A program made the position numbers and the translations under genes. Under the pieces are notes generated by a model, which saw nothing but the letters and a program-made list of their open reading frames with translations, did no database searches and was not told where the DNA came from. From NCBI RefSeq assembly GCF_042466685.1, contig NZ_CP170448.1, forward strand, positions 62,001 to 126,000: DNA of 64,000 nucleotides, written 5' to 3'. How positions within the stretch are numbered: position 1 is the first letter of the stretch; the number at the start of each line of letters is the position of its first letter. The stretch comes from Vreelandella sp042466685 (GTDB lineage: Bacteria > Pseudomonadota > Gammaproteobacteria > Pseudomonadales > Halomonadaceae). Below are positions 19,123 through 31,762 of this stretch, in pieces.

Positions 19123-20480
19123 TCGTCGGCATTGAGACCGTGCTTTTTCAGTTTGTCGTAAAAGGTTTTGCGCGGAATACCCAAGTGACGGCAAACGTCG
19201 GTTACCCGGCCATGGTAGCGTGACAGTGATTGGCTGATCAGGCTCTTTTCAAAAAGCTCTACCTGGCGTGGCAGGGTAGGTTCTTCTGTGTCGGCATTGA
19301 CCCCTTCCAGCAGCGCATCCAGGCGGTAATCAAAGGCAGCTCCCAGCAGCACGTAGCGCTCGGCAAGGTTGCGTAGCTCGCGCACGTTGCCGGGCCAGTC
19401 ATGGGCCAGCAGAGCCGCAATGGCGTGGCTGTCGAGAATCGGTGCTTCCAGCCCACTGCGATTGGCCGCGACCACGGCAAAGTGCTGGAACAGTAAGGGA
19501 ATATCCTCACGCCGCTCGCGCAGCGCAGGTAGCGGCAGAGTGACCACGTTGAGCCGGTAGTAAAGGTCTTCGCGGAAATGCCCCTCTTCGGAGGCGGTTT
19601 TGAGATCCACCTTGGTGGCCGCGATGACGCGGATATCGAGCGGCACGGTTTCATTGGCGCCTAGCCGTTCGACGCTGCGCTCCTGCAGAACCCGCAGCAA
19701 TTTAACTTGCAGTGCCATGGGCATCGACTCAATCTCATCCAAAAACACCGTGCCACCGTTAGCGTGTTCGAACTTGCCGATGCGCCGCTCTACGGCACCT
19801 GTAAAGGCGCCTTTCTCGTGGCCAAACAGCTCGGACTCAATGGTGTTTTCAGGCACCGCGCCGCAGTTAATCGCCATAAAAGGGCTGTTACGGCGCCCGC
19901 TGCGCTCGTGAATCGCACGTGCTACCAGGTCTTTGCCGGTACCTGTCTCGCCAAATAGCAGCACATCGGCTTCGACTTGGCTGATGCGCTGAATCATGGC
20001 GGCCAGCCGCGAAATGACTGCGGTGCGGCCAACGAGGCGTGGCCCTAGTGCGGCTTGCTGCACCTCCAGCTCGGCTTTTAGGCGATGGTTTTCCAAACTG
20101 AGCTGGCGCTTCTCTATGCCTCGGCGCACCACATCCAGCAGTTGATCACCGGCAAACGGCTTTTCGAGAAAATCCCAGGCCCCTGCCCTCATGGCTTCTA
20201 CGGCCGTGGAAATATCGCCATGGCCAGTGATTAAAATAATCGGCAGAGTGGCGTCGCGGCTATGTAGCTCATGGAGCAGTGCCATACCATCCATCCCCGG
20301 CATGCGGATGTCGCTGACGATTACCCCTGGGAAGTCAGGTGTCAATGCCGCCAGCGCTTGTTCTGCTGATTCAAAGCAGTAGGGCGTATAGCCGGCGAGT
20401 TCGAGGGTTTGGCTGGCGGTGATCCGCAAGTGCGGTTCGTCGTCGATCACCATGACCGGCAGCGTCGACGGTTCATGCAT
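19098..20480 (-). CDS. dctD: Sigma54-dependent response regulator, DctD-like
   Basis: NtrC-family activator of 460 residues. An N-terminal receiver has phospho-acceptor Asp57 (VSDIRMPGMDG). The AAA+ domain has Walker A GETGTGKD at 177-184 and the sigma54-contact loop GAFTGA at 224-229. A C-terminal Fis-type helix-turn-helix follows (CRHLGIPRKTFYDKLKKHGL). Activated by its kinase DctB, it would bind enhancer sites and open sigma54 promoters. It overlaps dctB by eight bases in an lldR-dctB-dctD operon. A matching sigma54 promoter and enhancer palindromes lie before the TAXI-TRAP operon of this window. Confidence 0.93.
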   Translation of the reverse strand: MHEPSTLPVMVIDDEPHLRITASQTLELAGYTPYCFESAEQALAALTPDFPGVIVSDIRMPGMDGMALLHELHSRDATLPIILITGHGDISTAVEAMRAGAWDFLEKPFAGDQLLDVVRRGIEKRQLSLENHRLKAELEVQQAALGPRLVGRTAVISRLAAMIQRISQVEADVLLFGETGTGKDLVARAIHERSGRRNSPFMAINCGAVPENTIESELFGHEKGAFTGAVERRIGKFEHANGGTVFLDEIESMPMALQVKLLRVLQERSVERLGANETVPLDIRVIAATKVDLKTASEEGHFREDLYYRLNVVTLPLPALRERREDIPLLFQHFAVVAANRSGLEAPILDSHAIAALLAHDWPGNVRELRNLAERYVLLGAAFDYRLDALLEGVNADTEEPTLPRQVELFEKSLISQSLSRYHGRVTDVCRHLGIPRKTFYDKLKKHGLNADDYRHSSEP

Positions 20481-22392
20481 AATAGGGGCTCTCTTGGTTG
20501 TGGGTTAAGGGCGAGTGGGGCAGTGTAATGGTAAAGCTGGCACCGCCATTAGGCTGATTTGCAGCCTGCAGCTTGCCACCTAAATCGTCCATGATACGCG
20601 ACGAGATCGAGAGCCCCAGGCCTAACCCACTTCCCGGTGCTTTGGTGGTAAAAAAGGGTTCAAAAATATGTCCTAAGTGCTCCTCAGGAATGCCAGGGCC
20701 ATTATCGCTAACGCTAATAATGACCTGCTGCTGGTGAGGGTGGGCACCTAGCGTCAGTTGTGGGTTGGGTACGCCTTTCATAGCCTGGAGCGCATTGCCG
20801 ATTAGATTCACCAATACCTGCTCCAGACGCACCAGGTCGCCTTTTACCCATAAGGTTTCTGCAGGCCAATCCTGCACAATGGTGATATTGCCTTCGCGCA
20901 GGCGGCTTTGAAATAAGCGCAGGGCGTAGTCGACGCAGGCCTGTACCGAAATAGTCTCCTGGCGCTCGCTGCTCTTACGCGAAAACTGACGCAGCTGGGC
21001 ACTGATATCCGCCATACGTTCGGTGAGCTCAACAATCTGCTCCAAGTTGGCATCCGCCTTGTCGTGGCGGGCCAGTTCCATAAACCGACGGGCGTTCTCA
21101 GCGTAGGCGCGAATAGCCGCCAGTGGCTGATTAAGCTCATGGTTAATACCCGCAGCAAGCTGCCCCAATACTGCAAGTTTGGCCGCTTGAATCAGCTCAT
21201 CCTGGGTTTGTCGCAAGCTGGCTTCAGCGCGCCGCCGCTCTTCGATTTCATCCGAAAGACGCTGGTTACTGGCCACCAGGTCACGGGTGCGTCGTTCCAC
21301 GCTGACCTCTAATTCGTCGCGCACGCGGGCCAGGGTGTTGCGTTCACGTTGGGCAAACGCTTCTCGCTCACGGCGCAGCCTCAGGCGTTGCCAGCCAATA
21401 CCTGCACCGAGAGTGACCACGCCGTAGAGGCCGCCTGCCATTAGTGCGGCAATCCACTGAGCGCTAATCACCGGTGTTAGCGGTTTTAAAATATGCATTT
21501 GCCAGCCAAATTCAGGGATATGCCGGGTCAAGCTTAGGTAGTCGCCACCGCTCAGCGGGCCCTGGGAGAAACTGACCAACTGGCTACCCTGGCGGTACGG
21601 TGCATTGACTTCAATGCCCGAAGGGGTCAACGGCTCCATTGCGTATCGGCGCGTTGCTCGCAGGCTTTGTCGTTGCTCGTCGGTCAGCGGATAGAGGGCG
21701 TTCATGCGCAGCTCGGGGTGGCTGGCCATGAAGATAATGTCGTCACTATCGGTGACAAACAGCTCGGCATCCTGCTCTGCCCAGCTCTCTTCAACATCGT
21801 CTAAGAGTACTTTAACCACAAGGACGCCGTCTGGTTGTGCGTCCGGCGAGGTGTCGTCTAGCCACACAGGCGATGAAAAGTAGTAGCCCCGCTCAAGCGA
21901 CTTGATACCTAAGCCAAAAAAGCGCCCCTGGCCGCCGGCAATGGCATCGGTGTAATAGGAGCGAAAAGCATAATTCTGGCCAATAAAGGTGTTTGGGCGG
22001 TGCCAATTACTGGCGGCGATAGTGTCACCATCGCGATTGAGTAAATAGACGTCTGAAACCCCCGCTGTAAAACGGAAGCGATCCAGTAGCATATTGAGCG
22101 GCATTGGGTCTTGGCTATCGGGAGAGGCCAAAAAGCGCTGTACGCCTTCCCGAGTGGCCAGCATTTGCGGCAGGTAGTCGAAGCGCAGTAAATAGCCGTT
22201 TAAGTTTGCAGCAGAGAGTCGCAACTCGTTTTCGGCATCGTCCTGTAAGTTAGAAAGCGCTTGTTCTCGTGCCAGTTGGGCTGCCTGCCACATACACAAT
22301 AGCAAGCCAAGCGAAATGACCAGCAGCCATAGGCGTCGCCATCGCAGAGGTAAAGGCGCAGGAACTTGATTATTTACGCCAGCGCTGTTCAT
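20473..22392 (-). CDS. dctB: Sensor histidine kinase, DctB-like
   Basis: Membrane sensor kinase of 639 residues. TM1 (residues 20-36) and TM2 (about 308-335) bracket a periplasmic double-PAS/Cache sensor of some 270 residues that contains the family motif NWHRPNTFIGQNYAFRSYY (129-147). A coiled coil (345-400) leads to the phospho-acceptor His418 in INHELNQPLAAIRAYAENAR. The ATPase boxes are NLIGNALQAM, GPGIPEEHLGHIFEPFF and GSGLGLGLSIS. The Cache pattern is that of C4-dicarboxylate sensors, but lactate-like ligands cannot be ruled out given the neighbours. It overlaps both lldR and dctD. Confidence 0.92.
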   Translation of the reverse strand: MNSAGVNNQVPAPLPLRWRRLWLLVISLGLLLCMWQAAQLAREQALSNLQDDAENELRLSAANLNGYLLRFDYLPQMLATREGVQRFLASPDSQDPMPLNMLLDRFRFTAGVSDVYLLNRDGDTIAASNWHRPNTFIGQNYAFRSYYTDAIAGGQGRFFGLGIKSLERGYYFSSPVWLDDTSPDAQPDGVLVVKVLLDDVEESWAEQDAELFVTDSDDIIFMASHPELRMNALYPLTDEQRQSLRATRRYAMEPLTPSGIEVNAPYRQGSQLVSFSQGPLSGGDYLSLTRHIPEFGWQMHILKPLTPVISAQWIAALMAGGLYGVVTLGAGIGWQRLRLRREREAFAQRERNTLARVRDELEVSVERRTRDLVASNQRLSDEIEERRRAEASLRQTQDELIQAAKLAVLGQLAAGINHELNQPLAAIRAYAENARRFMELARHDKADANLEQIVELTERMADISAQLRQFSRKSSERQETISVQACVDYALRLFQSRLREGNITIVQDWPAETLWVKGDLVRLEQVLVNLIGNALQAMKGVPNPQLTLGAHPHQQQVIISVSDNGPGIPEEHLGHIFEPFFTTKAPGSGLGLGLSISSRIMDDLGGKLQAANQPNGGASFTITLPHSPLTHNQESPYYA

Positions 22393-23162
22393 GCTGTCGT
22401 CTTACTACTGCCCTGAGCGCGGCGGAGGGCTCGCTGAGCCCGTGTCTCTGCGCGAGCCATCTCAAGCAGTCCCTCTTCAACAAATACCAGGTGTTCATGG
22501 GCGCGAGCCCGGGCATCCTCCGCGCGACCCTCCAAAATGGCATTGAGCAGGGCGCGGTGCTGTTGCATCAACTGGCTGCGCGATCCCTCCTTGGCGAATA
22601 AATGGGCCAAGTTATTTACAATACTCTTCTCTAGCAGATGGAAAATGCCACGAATGGTATGCAGTAGTAGGACATTGTGGGCCGCCTCGGCAATCGCAAG
22701 GTGAAACGCCGCATCTAGTTTAGCTTCCTGAGTAGGATCCGCACCTGCAAAGCCGCCATCGAGCTCTTCAAAGCGCTGAATAAGCACGGCCTTATCGGCG
22801 GGGGTGGAGCGCAGCGCGGCGTAATAGGCGGATATTCCTTCCATAGCATCACGGAATTCAAGCAAATCTAAGTTAAACTCGTCATGGCGAGAAAGCATTT
22901 CCAGCAGTGGATCGGTATAGCCATTACTAAGGTCGTCGTTAACAAAAGTACCGCCGCCCTGGCGGCTGGTTAGTAAGCCGCGGGCGGCTAATTTCTGGAT
23001 GGCCTCCCGTAACGAGGGGCGCGAGACGCCAAACCGTTCGGCTAATTCACGCTCAGGGGGTAAGCGCTGGCCTGGCTTTAAGCTGCCTTCCAGCATCATG
23101 GCTTCTAAGCGCTCAGTAATAACATCGGCCAAGCGCTGTTGGCGGAGCGGTGGGTAGCTCAT
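22389..23162 (-). CDS. lldR: GntR/FadR-family regulator, LldR/PdhR-like
   Basis: Transcription factor of 257 residues. A winged helix (LKPGQRLPPERELAERFGVS, RPSLREAIQKLAARGLL) is followed by an all-helical FCD ligand domain. I chose the ATG at 23162 (MSYPPLRQQRLADV), where the family begins; the frame is open to 23207. Two TGGTNNNACCA operators flank the divergent region before lldD, one only about 30 bases upstream of this start, so self-control and control of lldD by lactate are likely. The stop overlaps the dctB start, coupling the regulator to the two-component system. Confidence 0.87.
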   Translation of the reverse strand: MSYPPLRQQRLADVITERLEAMMLEGSLKPGQRLPPERELAERFGVSRPSLREAIQKLAARGLLTSRQGGGTFVNDDLSNGYTDPLLEMLSRHDEFNLDLLEFRDAMEGISAYYAALRSTPADKAVLIQRFEELDGGFAGADPTQEAKLDAAFHLAIAEAAHNVLLLHTIRGIFHLLEKSIVNNLAHLFAKEGSRSQLMQQHRALLNAILEGRAEDARARAHEHLVFVEEGLLEMARAETRAQRALRRAQGSSKTTA

Positions 23163-23192
23163 AGTAAATAGCTCATGTCTAAAAGGCTCTGT

Positions 23193-23209
23193 AATTGGTA
23201 AGACCAATA
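23193..23209. promoter_or_regulatory. LldR-type operator O1
   Basis: AATTGGT-AAG-ACCAATA: a near-perfect palindrome with the TGGTNNNACCA core used by LldR/PdhR-type FadR-family regulators. It sits about 30 bases upstream of the lldR start, where it could block its own promoter. Confidence 0.8.
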
Positions 23210-23390
23210 TTAAAAGCTATCGAATCTTTTCTCAAGCGCCTAAGGGCTGATATTTGACAGAGTAGGGTTTAGTTAAGAATGCTGTTAAATAGTGTCTTTA
23301 AACTAAAATATGGCGTTTTTAAATGCTCAAATCGTCATCAGTATTTGACACGCTTAGTGTGGCTCACTACTGTTGATGCTGTTTTTTGTA

Positions 23391-23407
23391 AATTGGTAAA
23401 ACCAATT
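23391..23407. promoter_or_regulatory. LldR-type operator O2
   Basis: AATTGGT-AAA-ACCAATT: a perfect 7-3-7 palindrome with the TGGTNNNACCA core, 63 bases upstream of the lldD start. It lies just before a possible -10 (TATAGT, 23428-23433), so it would overlap the lldD -35 region. The centre is 198 bases from O1, leaving room for DNA looping as in the E. coli lldPRD control region. Confidence 0.85.
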
Positions 23408-23469
23408 TTCCGCTGCGGGCGTCGGTGTATAGTGCGCCCAGTGCATTGGGCTATCAAACAGGGCTATCC

Positions 23470-24621
23470 ATGATCATTTCTGCATCCACGGACTACCGTC
23501 AAGCCGCTAAACGTCGTATCCCGCCCTTTCTCTTTCATTATGCCGACGGCGGATCTTACGCGGAGCATACACTGCGTCGTAACGTCGAGGACTTGGCCGG
23601 TATCGCGCTGCGTCAACGTGTATTGAAGGATATGTCGTCGCTATCACTTGAGACAGAGTTGTTTGGTGAAACACTTGCCATGCCGATAGCTTTGGCGCCG
23701 GTGGGGCTGGCGGGTATGTACGCTAGACGCGGAGAAGTACAGGCGGCGCGGGCGGCTACTAATAAAGGTATACCGTTTACACTATCGACAGTGTCGGTGT
23801 GTCCAATCGACGAAGTGGCCTCTGCAGTGGATCGGCCTATCTGGTTTCAGCTTTATGTGTTGAAAGACAGAGGGTTCATGAAGCATGTTCTGGAGCGAGC
23901 CAAAGCCGCGGGCGTCAAGACGCTTATCTTTACCGTCGATATGCCCGTGCCGGGGGCGCGTTATCGCGATGCGCATTCAGGTATGAGCGGTAAGCGCGGG
24001 CCGATGCGGCGCATGCTTCAAGCAGCGGCACACCCTTTTTGGGCCTGGGATGTCGGTGTTAATGGTCGACCCCATGATTTGGGCAATGTGTCTGACTATC
24101 GCGGTAAGCCAACAGAGCTCGAGGATTACATTGCCTGGCTGGGCGATAACTTTGATCCGTCCATCTCTTGGAAAGATCTGGAGTGGATACGCGAGCAGTG
24201 GGATGGCCCGATGATCATTAAGGGGATTCTCGACCCTGAAGATGCTCGTGATGCGGTTCGCTTCGGCGCGGATGGTATTGTTGTCTCTAACCATGGTGGT
24301 CGGCAGCTTGACGGTGTTCCCTCGACTGCACGTGCTTTGCCTGCTATCGCCGATGCAGTAAAAGGTGACTTGGCAATTCTGGCTGATTCCGGTGTGCGTA
24401 GCGGGCTCGATGTTGTGCGTATGGTTGCCATGGGGGCCGATACCGTGCTGCTTGGGCGTGCTTACATATACGCACTGGCTACTGCTGGAGAGGCGGGGGT
24501 AGCCCATCTACTCGAGTTGTTCGAAAAAGAGATGCGGGTAGCAATGACGCTGACTGGTGCACGTAGTATCGCCGAGCTTGGGCTGGATTCGCTGGTGCCA
24601 GACTCAATACGGGATGTTTGA
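23470..24621 (+). CDS. lldD: L-lactate dehydrogenase (FMN-dependent, quinone-linked)
   Basis: Membrane-associated FMN enzyme oxidising L-lactate to pyruvate and feeding electrons to quinone. It has 383 residues from the ATG at 23470 (MIISASTDYRQAAKRRIPPF), the family start. The open frame begins 15 codons earlier, within the promoter region. Motifs are FHYADGGSYAEHTLRRN near residue 22, the substrate-binding segment LFGETLAMPIALAPVGLAGM, and SNHGGRQLDG with catalytic His275. FMN-binding ADSGVRSGLDVVRMVAMGAD lies near residue 305. No lactate permease gene is adjacent. It is divergent from lldR and controlled by the two operators between them. Confidence 0.95.
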   Translation: MIISASTDYRQAAKRRIPPFLFHYADGGSYAEHTLRRNVEDLAGIALRQRVLKDMSSLSLETELFGETLAMPIALAPVGLAGMYARRGEVQAARAATNKGIPFTLSTVSVCPIDEVASAVDRPIWFQLYVLKDRGFMKHVLERAKAAGVKTLIFTVDMPVPGARYRDAHSGMSGKRGPMRRMLQAAAHPFWAWDVGVNGRPHDLGNVSDYRGKPTELEDYIAWLGDNFDPSISWKDLEWIREQWDGPMIIKGILDPEDARDAVRFGADGIVVSNHGGRQLDGVPSTARALPAIADAVKGDLAILADSGVRSGLDVVRMVAMGADTVLLGRAYIYALATAGEAGVAHLLELFEKEMRVAMTLTGARSIAELGLDSLVPDSIRDV

Positions 24622-24811
24622 TGGTAGCGTTTGCGCCTCAATTAAGATCAATATTAAAAACCGCTTGCCAACCCATCTTTGAGCCCGTAAAGTACGCATC
24701 CGCTGCCGGGGACGCATAGCGTTACCAGCGGTGCATAAGGTGTAAAAGCCTTGGTTAGTCAACGAGTTAGCGGTTTTGGATGTGGTCAGGTTTGCATCGA
24801 AAACAACGCCC
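24622..24811 (+). other. Noncoding region between lldD and the rrn promoter
   Basis: No credible gene. It holds inverted repeats: GCATCCGCTG near 24690 can fold with CAGCGGTGC near 24725 (one bulged base), and AAACCGCT near 24660 is complementary to AGCGGTTT near 24770. No T-run follows, so these are not convincing terminators. This region may contain upstream activator sites for the rRNA promoter. Confidence 0.3.
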
Positions 24812-24839
24812 TTGACAACCGCCAGGAAATGCGTAGAAT
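24812..24839 (+). promoter_or_regulatory. rRNA operon P1 promoter
   Basis: TTGACA (24812-24817), 16-base spacer, TAGAAT (24834-24839), then a GC-rich stretch typical of growth-controlled rRNA promoters. Transcription should begin about 255 bases before mature 16S. Confidence 0.85.
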
Positions 24840-24911
24840 ACGCCTTCCTCGCTGAGGCAAGCCAGTTCAACGGCAGCCCGGTTGCTTTCACAGCAATCTT
24901 GCAGCGAAACA

Positions 24912-24923
24912 GCTCTTTAACAA
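24912..24923 (+). promoter_or_regulatory. boxA antitermination element, leader
   Basis: GCTCTTTAACAA matches the rrn boxA core that recruits the NusB/S10 antitermination complex. A second copy is in the 16S-23S spacer (26759-26770). Confidence 0.85.
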
Positions 24924-24925
24924 TT

Positions 24926-24953
24926 TGATCAGGTAATTCATGTGGGCGCTTGC
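24926..24953 (+). other. 16S processing stalk, 5' strand
   Basis: TGATCAGGTAATTCAT followed by GTGGGCGCTTGC is complementary to 26651-26679 in the spacer behind 16S, with one bulge and two G-T type differences. The pair would form the long helix that RNase III cuts to release pre-16S. Confidence 0.8.
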
Positions 24954-25099
24954 TGATGTTGGTGGCAAATCACCAAATATCAAGGCAGGCGAACACAGCG
25001 ATACTTTTCGGAGTATCACAGTGAATTCGTTTGAACCTTGAGCCAAGTTTGATTCGCTTTTGTTGCTTTCGAGCGACAAGTAAGGATCACAATGATTTT

Positions 25100-26632
<1,533 letters not shown>

Positions 26633-26650
26633 AACGATGCGTCACAGTTA

Positions 26651-26679
26651 GTAAGCGTCCACAATGAATTACCTGATCA
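26651..26679 (+). other. 16S processing stalk, 3' strand
   Basis: GTAAGCGTCCACAATGAATT followed by ACCTGATCA pairs with the leader at 24926-24953 to enclose 16S. The remaining spacer up to 23S has no tRNA gene. Confidence 0.8.
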
Positions 26680-26693
26680 GAATGCTGTTGATG

Positions 26694-26748
26694 AGCAGTG
26701 ATAAGTGACTTTTTCTTTTTAATACGAAAAAAAACGCTTATCACTGCT
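26694..26748 (+). other. Long hairpin in the 16S-23S spacer
   Basis: AGCAGTGATAAG (26694-26705) pairs perfectly with CTTATCACTGCT (26737-26748). The stem can continue through a T-run/A-run pairing toward the loop. It occupies the place where many relatives carry spacer tRNAs. Confidence 0.7.
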
Positions 26749-26758
26749 TATAGCAGTC

Positions 26759-26770
26759 GCTCTTTAACAA
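26759..26770 (+). promoter_or_regulatory. boxA antitermination element, 16S-23S spacer
   Basis: GCTCTTTAACAA, identical to the leader copy, placed before 23S as usual in rrn operons. Confidence 0.85.
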
Positions 26771-26832
26771 TGTATATCATGCTGACAAGAACACTTCGCA
26801 AGAAGTGCTTCTTAAATTGTGATACGTCTCAA

Positions 26833-26891
26833 GCGTATCCGGCAAAATGAAACGTTATCATTGCGAAAATCCAGACTCCTTCGGGTTATAG

Positions 26892-26899
<8 letters not shown>
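26833..26899 (+). other. 23S processing stalk, 5' strand
   Basis: Four blocks here pair in order with 29774-29852 behind 23S: GCGTATCCGGC, CGTTATCATTGCGA, CCAGACTCCTT and GGGTTATAGGGTCAAGC. Small internal loops separate them. This is the long helix cut by RNase III to free pre-23S. Confidence 0.75.
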
Positions 26900-29773
<2,874 letters not shown>

Positions 29774-29783
<10 letters not shown>

Positions 29784-29852
29784 ATAACACCCAAGGGGTC
29801 TGGTCGTGATGATAACGTAGAGGTTGAGAGATCAACAGAACGCCGGATACGC
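29774..29852 (+). other. 23S processing stalk, 3' strand
   Basis: Complement of 26833-26899: GCTTGACCCTATAACACCC, AAGGGGTCTGG, TCGTGATGATAACG and GCCGGATACGC. The 23S-5S spacer (29784-29929) has no tRNA. Confidence 0.75.
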
Positions 29853-29929
29853 AGCGTGTGGCCTGACTCACATGAGCAGGCGGCAGGCAATGAGACGATC
29901 ACAAACAGCATGATGTACATTAACAGTTA

Positions 29930-30049
29930 CGCCTGACGACCATAGCACGCGTGAACCACCTGATCCCTTGCCGAACTCAGAAGTGAAACCGCTTAGCGCC
30001 GATGGTAGTGTGGGGTCTCCCCATGCGAGAGTAGGTCATCGTCAGGCAC
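29930..30049 (+). rRNA. rrf: 5S ribosomal RNA
   Basis: About 120 bases with closing helix GCCTGACGA / TCGTCAGGC and the conserved CCGAACTCAGAAGTGAAAC and GATGGTAGTGTGGGGTCTCC blocks. Ends were set from the terminal helix. Confidence 0.95.
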
Positions 30050-30058
30050 TTATTATGA

Positions 30059-30097
30059 AAAATCCCCCAGGGCTTGCGCCTTGGGGGATTTTTTTTG
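30059..30097 (+). terminator. rRNA operon terminator
   Basis: AATCCCCCAGGGC, a short loop and GCCTTGGGGGATT form a strong stem followed by eight Ts, just after 5S. Confidence 0.92.
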
Positions 30098-30159
30098 CAT
30101 GGTCGTGAGGGGTAAATAGTGAGGAGTGAGGGGGAAACTTCAATACCTCACACCTCACC

Positions 30160-30900
30160 CTACCAGTCGATAGGTTTACCATCCCAAGCCCAAAAAGTAC
30201 CGTTATCATCGGGCGATCGCTGGGCGATGACGGCCAGTAACTGCTCTGCGACAAAGGTGGGTGTAAATAACTTGTCTTCAGGAACCCTGGCTTGAAAGGG
30301 TTGGGAGAGCTCAGTATCGGTTGTGCCTGGGTGCAGGCATAAGACGACGCACTGTTTATTAAGCCGCTTGAGTTCAATGGACGCTGTTTTAAACAGCATA
30401 TTATGCGCTGCTTTGCTGGCACGATAGCTGTACCAGCCTCCTAGTTGGTTATCTTTGATTGAGCCAACGCGAGCGGAAAGGCTGGCAATCACTGCAGGGT
30501 GTGTTCCTTTGAAGGAGTCTTTTAGTGCCGCTAGCAGTAAGATGGGCACAAAGGCATTGATGTTCATGGTGTGGGCTAGGTTTTCGACGCTAAGCTGATC
30601 AAGGCGCTTTTCGGGGAAGAGGTTTTGTGTGTCATCATGAAGTATGCCGATGGCATTAAAAAAGAGGTGAATTGGCTGCGAGGCTAACTCTTGCTTAAGT
30701 GCATGCCTATCCTGCTCTTGGGAGACATCGAGCATTAGGTGAGTAAGGCGGGAGTGGTCAATCTGTAATGGTTGGCGGCTTACCGCAATTATGTGGCCGA
30801 CATGAGAGGAAGAGAGTAGCTGCTGAATAACGGCAGAGCCTATTCCCCCAGATGCGCCGATGACCAACGCTGTAAAATGATGAGGCAGTAAACTGAACAT
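30160..30900 (-). CDS. SDR-family oxidoreductase (C-factor/CsgA-like)
   Basis: Short-chain dehydrogenase of 246 residues from the ATG at 30900, which has AAGG eight bases upstream; the frame opens five codons earlier. The NAD(P) loop GASGGIG lies near residue 15, a catalytic serine candidate in IASLSARVGS near 140, and YxxxK (YSYRASK) near 157. The similarity is to cell-contact 'C-factor' type SDRs with no fixed substrate. It sits between the rrn operon and the flagellar cluster, convergent with rrn. Confidence 0.85.
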   Translation of the reverse strand: MFSLLPHHFTALVIGASGGIGSAVIQQLLSSSHVGHIIAVSRQPLQIDHSRLTHLMLDVSQEQDRHALKQELASQPIHLFFNAIGILHDDTQNLFPEKRLDQLSVENLAHTMNINAFVPILLLAALKDSFKGTHPAVIASLSARVGSIKDNQLGGWYSYRASKAAHNMLFKTASIELKRLNKQCVVLCLHPGTTDTELSQPFQARVPEDKLFTPTFVAEQLLAVIAQRSPDDNGTFWAWDGKPIDW

Positions 30901-30970
30901 GAGAAGCCTTTGCAATCCTGCTAGTGAAGGCTTTCATTGAAACGCTATGTTGGCGGCTTGTCGAGAGAGG

Positions 30971-31420
30971 TCAGGCCGAAGCATTGATTCTGCCCGGCTG
31001 GGCACTATTACGACCATCCGGCTTATAGAGTGTTTTTTCTGCTATTTGCCGAATGTAGTCAAGCATCGCCTGATTATGTTTCATTCGAATAGACAGCATC
31101 TGGCCCGTTAGCTCATTCATACGCGAAGCTCGCTCACTCTTTTCTAGTAAGCTATCCCAAGCAGTGAGGCAGTGGGCATCGCGAGCTGCCGCTTTGGCGC
31201 CGTCAGAGCCTTCAGCATAGCCAAGGCGTTTTTGTACATTGCGGCGCACAATCTCAATGCGCTCTAATTCAGCCAGTAGCGATTGCTTATCAAGTGCGAC
31301 TTTTGATAGTGCATCACCGTCAATGTCACCTTGCGTCAATAAATTTTGCTCGCTGGACAACAACGAAATTAATTCATCTAATCGCTGCTGTTGATCGGTC
31401 AGCAAGGATGCAAGGCTCAT
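30971..31420 (-). CDS. flgN: Flagellar export chaperone FlgN
   Basis: Helical, cytoplasmic protein of 149 residues. By position and pattern (LLTDQQQRLDELISLLSSEQ near the start, heptad-like throughout) it is FlgN, the chaperone for hook-filament junction proteins FlgK and FlgL, both encoded in this window. The C-terminal tail is polar, as in the family. It lies 13 bases downstream of flgM, so the two are co-transcribed from the sigma28 promoter upstream of flgM. Confidence 0.87.
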   Translation of the reverse strand: MSLASLLTDQQQRLDELISLLSSEQNLLTQGDIDGDALSKVALDKQSLLAELERIEIVRRNVQKRLGYAEGSDGAKAAARDAHCLTAWDSLLEKSERASRMNELTGQMLSIRMKHNQAMLDYIRQIAEKTLYKPDGRNSAQPGRINASA

Positions 31421-31433
31421 TTAAGGCGTCTCC

Positions 31434-31700
31434 TTAAAAATCTTTAAGATTGGCAATTAGGCCCTCGGCGATGCGATCGGCACTCATTTCGAGGCGGCCT
31501 TCGCGAATAGCGTCACGGATTTCTTCAACTTTTGCGCTATCGATATCCTGAGATTCATCGATACTTGTTTGGCTCAATTGAGTCGATTCGCGCGTTGTAC
31601 CGCCGGGTGTCGCCGGAGTCACGCTATTAGCCTTTTGTGTTTCATCACGCTGCTGGGCTTGGTTAGAGCGTAACAGCGAATTAATGTTATCAATATTCAC
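31434..31700 (-). CDS. flgM: Anti-sigma28 factor FlgM
   Basis: Protein of 88 residues that binds and holds FliA until the hook is finished, then is exported. The N-terminal half is polar and disordered; the C-terminal half (DSAKVEEIRDAIREGRLEMS, ADRIAEGLIANL) is the FliA-binding part. Translation starts with GTG at 31700, with GAGG upstream. A good sigma28 promoter lies at 31763-31789, so FlgM is made more strongly once FliA is free. Confidence 0.93.
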   Translation of the reverse strand: MNIDNINSLLRSNQAQQRDETQKANSVTPATPGGTTRESTQLSQTSIDESQDIDSAKVEEIRDAIREGRLEMSADRIAEGLIANLKDF

Positions 31701-31762
31701 GTCGTCTGCCTCATCGTCAGCGTCGATGCGCTTTGCGTTTAGTGTAGCTTGTATGAAGATAA

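Noticed and set aside
23279..23473. Small 64-codon plus-strand frame before lldD
   Set aside because: It spans the LldR operator and promoter region and lacks a ribosome site; the lldD start at 23470 follows it.
24604..24891. Minus-strand frame of 95 codons between lldD and rrn
   Set aside because: It crosses the rRNA promoter, overlaps the end of lldD and has no recognisable features.
26633..26891. tRNA-Ile or tRNA-Ala in the 16S-23S spacer
   Set aside because: No GTTCRANNC T-loop block or cloverleaf could be read; the main structure is a simple hairpin.
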